Source of the DNA: Duganella sp. CF402
GTDB lineage: Bacteria > Pseudomonadota > Gammaproteobacteria > Burkholderiales > Burkholderiaceae_D
Direction of reading: 5' to 3'
DNA length: 64,000 nucleotides
Assembly: GCF_900109645.1 (NCBI RefSeq)
Contig: NZ_FOBG01000001.1
Coordinates: forward strand, 2,958,262-3,022,261
How positions within the stretch are numbered: the stretch's first letter is position 1; the number at the start of each line of letters is the position of its first letter. This document shows positions 62,207 through 64,000 of the stretch, piece by piece. The position numbers and the translations under genes were made by a program. The notes under the pieces are model-generated. The model ran no database searches. It was not told the origin of the DNA and worked only from the letters and a program-made list of their open reading frames with translations.

Positions 62207-64000
62207 TTATTTACTGCTTACCAACAATCCCGCCTCAATCGTGACGTGGCCTTCAATACCGCTGCCCTGGCCCGGTTCGGCCTCGATCAGCACATTGAGC
62301 TCGCGCTTGCCGGCGCCGGCTGGCAGCGTCACGTCCAGCGCTTCGCTGGCGTAACTATCCTTCTTGCCGATCAACTGGCCGTTGAGCCAGACCTCCGCCT
62401 TGCCCTTGATGGCAGCGAAGCGGATCCGGCCGGTGCCGTCGGCCAGGTTCTTGCGCGGCGTGAAGCTGGCGCGATACAGGTGGTACTTGCTGCCCGCTGC
62501 GGCGCGCATCGGCGGCGAGCCCCAGCCCCAGGTGTTCATGTCGAAGCTGGCCAGTTTCTGGTTCGGATCGGGACGCGCGTCGCCGTCCGGCGCGATGCGC
62601 CAGCTGCGCACGAAGGTGAGCGGCGCATCGGCCGGCTCGACGAACGGGATGGCGGCAACCTGCTTCACCGGGATCGTCACGCTGGCGGCTTGCAAGCCGG
62701 CGGCAGTGGCGTTGATGGTGACGGCGTCCTTGCTGCCGTAGTTGGTCTGCACGATCAGCTGCGCCAGGCCGTTGAACAGGCGGCGGGTGGCGCCCTTCTC
62801 GTCCTCGTGCGAATTCGGATCGCCGTTGCCGTGGCCGATGGAGCGGCCGCCGCCGCTGACGGCGAAGGTCACTTCATTGTCCGCCAGCGGCACCGCGCGA
62901 CCTTGCGCATCCAGCGCGCGCACGGTGATCGGCATGGCGTCGTAGCCGTCGCCCGCCAGTTGCGCGCGGTCCGGCACCAGTTCCAGCCTGACCGGCGCGC
63001 CGGTAGTTTCCACCGCCGTGCGGACCACTTCCTTGCCGCCCTTGTAACCAATGGCTTCCAGCTTGCCCGGCTCGAAGGCGACGTTGAAGTTATTCATGCG
63101 GTACGGATCAACCTTCTGCTCGCCCAGTTCGCGGCCGTTCAGCAGCAGCTTGATGCGCTCGACGTTGGCCATCACCATTACGCGCACGTTCTCGCCCTGC
63201 TTCCAGTTCCAGTGCGGCGCAATGTGGATCAGCGGCTTATCCTTGATCCACTGCACCTGGTGGATGTAGTACGCGGTCTTGGCAAAACCGTTCAGGTCCA
63301 TGATGCCGAATACCGAGCTGACCGACGGCCATTCATTTGGCGTTGGTTCGCCGCGATAATCGAAACCGGTCCACACGAAACCGCCCGCCACGAATGGACG
63401 CGTGTCGATGGCTTGCCATGCGTCGCGGTGGGTGTTGCCCCACTGCGCCGCATCGTCGTCATAGCTGGCGATGAGGTTTTTCGACGGCACCGTCTTGTAC
63501 TCGCCGCGCGTCATGAAGGCGGAGGTATCTTCGGAGCTGGTGAACGGTTTGTTCGGATACGCCTTGTGGTACTTGTCGTAGTCCGGCACCTGATAGTTGG
63601 CGCCCACCACGTCCACCGCGTGCGAGACATTCAGCTCGGTGAGGAAGCCGCCGTTCATGGCGGCGGTGACCGGGCGTGTATCGTCCAGCGCCTTCACGGC
63701 AGCCGACATGCGGCGCACCATTTCGTAACCGACTTCGGTCGCCTGCACCGGCTCTTCGTTAAATACGGACCACAGCACTACACCCGGATGATGGCGGTCG
63801 CGCTTGACCATCCACTCCAGCTGCTTCATGTAGTCCGGCGATGGATTGAAGTTGCGATTCTCGTCCATGACGACGAAACCCATGCGGTCCACCATGTCCA
63901 GCACCTCGGCCGCCGGGGCGTTGTGCGAGAAGCGAATCGCATTCACGCCCAGCTCCTTCAGGCGGCGCAGGCGGTACTCCCACACCGAATCCGGCACCGC
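62207..64000 (-). CDS. Glycoside hydrolase family 2 (beta-galactosidase-type), C-terminal part
   Basis: 598 residues are visible; the gene start lies beyond the right edge. GH2 TIM barrel: LKELGVNAIRFSHNAPAAEVLDMVDRMGFVVMDENRNF, acid/base Glu in WSVFNEEP, nucleophile Glu in FTSSEDTSAF, then WTGFDYRGEPTPNEWPSVSSVFGIMD. The C-terminus adds a DUF4982-like beta domain and further Ig-like domains (NWKQGENVRVMVMANVERIKLLLNG...). It cleaves beta-galactosides or related sugars, probably in the periplasm; the signal region is not visible. Confidence 0.92.
   Translation of the reverse strand, partial: AVPDSVWEYRLRRLKELGVNAIRFSHNAPAAEVLDMVDRMGFVVMDENRNFNPSPDYMKQLEWMVKRDRHHPGVVLWSVFNEEPVQATEVGYEMVRRMSAAVKALDDTRPVTAAMNGGFLTELNVSHAVDVVGANYQVPDYDKYHKAYPNKPFTSSEDTSAFMTRGEYKTVPSKNLIASYDDDAAQWGNTHRDAWQAIDTRPFVAGGFVWTGFDYRGEPTPNEWPSVSSVFGIMDLNGFAKTAYYIHQVQWIKDKPLIHIAPHWNWKQGENVRVMVMANVERIKLLLNGRELGEQKVDPYRMNNFNVAFEPGKLEAIGYKGGKEVVRTAVETTGAPVRLELVPDRAQLAGDGYDAMPITVRALDAQGRAVPLADNEVTFAVSGGGRSIGHGNGDPNSHEDEKGATRRLFNGLAQLIVQTNYGSKDAVTINATAAGLQAASVTIPVKQVAAIPFVEPADAPLTFVRSWRIAPDGDARPDPNQKLASFDMNTWGWGSPPMRAAAGSKYHLYRASFTPRKNLADGTGRIRFAAIKGKAEVWLNGQLIGKKDSYASEALDVTLPAGAGKRELNVLIEAEPGQGSGIEGHVTIEAGLLVSSK

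Overview
The window looks like the chromosome of a high-GC betaproteobacterium, most likely in the Oxalobacteraceae (Massilia/Duganella/Janthinobacterium type). This is inferred from gene content: a phasin, the pyruvate dehydrogenase operon with a lipoyl domain fused to E3, a beta-proteobacterial small Trp-rich protein, a PACE efflux pump, and zapB-zapA next to a 6S RNA. It is not based on a database match. Almost all of it is ordinary, densely packed chromosome. I see no prophage, no intact insertion sequence and no CRISPR array.

Layout. 1-5.7 kb: end of a phasin gene, then (minus strand) the branched-chain amino acid transporter operon livH-livM-livG-livF, and slpA-ispH. 5.8-8.4 kb: a NagX-like membrane acyltransferase behind a perfect LacI-type palindrome, radC, and rpmB-rpmG with a strong promoter. 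8.4-17.1 kb: a phosphoesterase plus di-haem peroxidase lipoprotein pair, a fatty acid desaturase, an MscS channel, rsmB, purN, an orphan barstar and a glycine-zipper protein. 17.1-22.4 kb: a spermidine-synthase-like protein, a lone GspE/PilB-type ATPase, tRNA-Lys, two tandem periplasmic binding-protein-like genes, and a PhzF protein. 22.5-29.8 kb: exported S9 peptidase, MAPEG protein, MFS transporter, a cysteine-repeat BON protein, a small exported HExxH protein and an exported M49-type peptidase. 29.8-34.9 kb: the tripartite drug efflux system emrA-emrB-nodT with a divergent TetR regulator. 35-42.8 kb: a small protein/hydrolase/GNAT operon, a large Tat-exported multidomain protein of unknown function, dsbA, a LysR regulator divergent from a PACE pump, and an M20 peptidase.

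42.8-44.7 kb is the one clearly accessory patch. It holds a decayed VapBC-type toxin-antitoxin pair, a TfoX-domain gene, a CPBP-family membrane protein, a fragment of a second TfoX gene and an orphan lipoprotein. 44.7-51 kb: lpdA, aceF, aceE (minus strand). 51-57 kb: folD, an M3 oligopeptidase, holC, a small helical protein, the livK binding protein, a cytochrome c and a Trp-rich membrane protein. Two REP-like palindromes lie between genes here. 57-64 kb: ilvD with a divergent LysR gene and a textbook T-N11-A box between them, lgt, an EVE-domain protein, a probable 6S RNA gene (ssrS), zapA, zapB, and the C-terminal part of a GH2 glycosidase running off the right edge.

How the genes work together. 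Branched-chain amino acids are covered by uptake (livHMGF plus the unlinked livK) and synthesis (ilvD). Pyruvate dehydrogenase links glycolysis to acetyl-CoA. Envelope functions dominate the rest: drug efflux, disulfide formation, lipoprotein maturation by lgt, and several exported peptidases and lipoproteins. No single novel system stands out. The best candidates for something undescribed are the degenerate-SGNH multidomain exported protein (36.7-39.3 kb), the Cys-repeat BON protein (26.5-27.2 kb) and the tandem binding-protein pair (20.0-21.6 kb).
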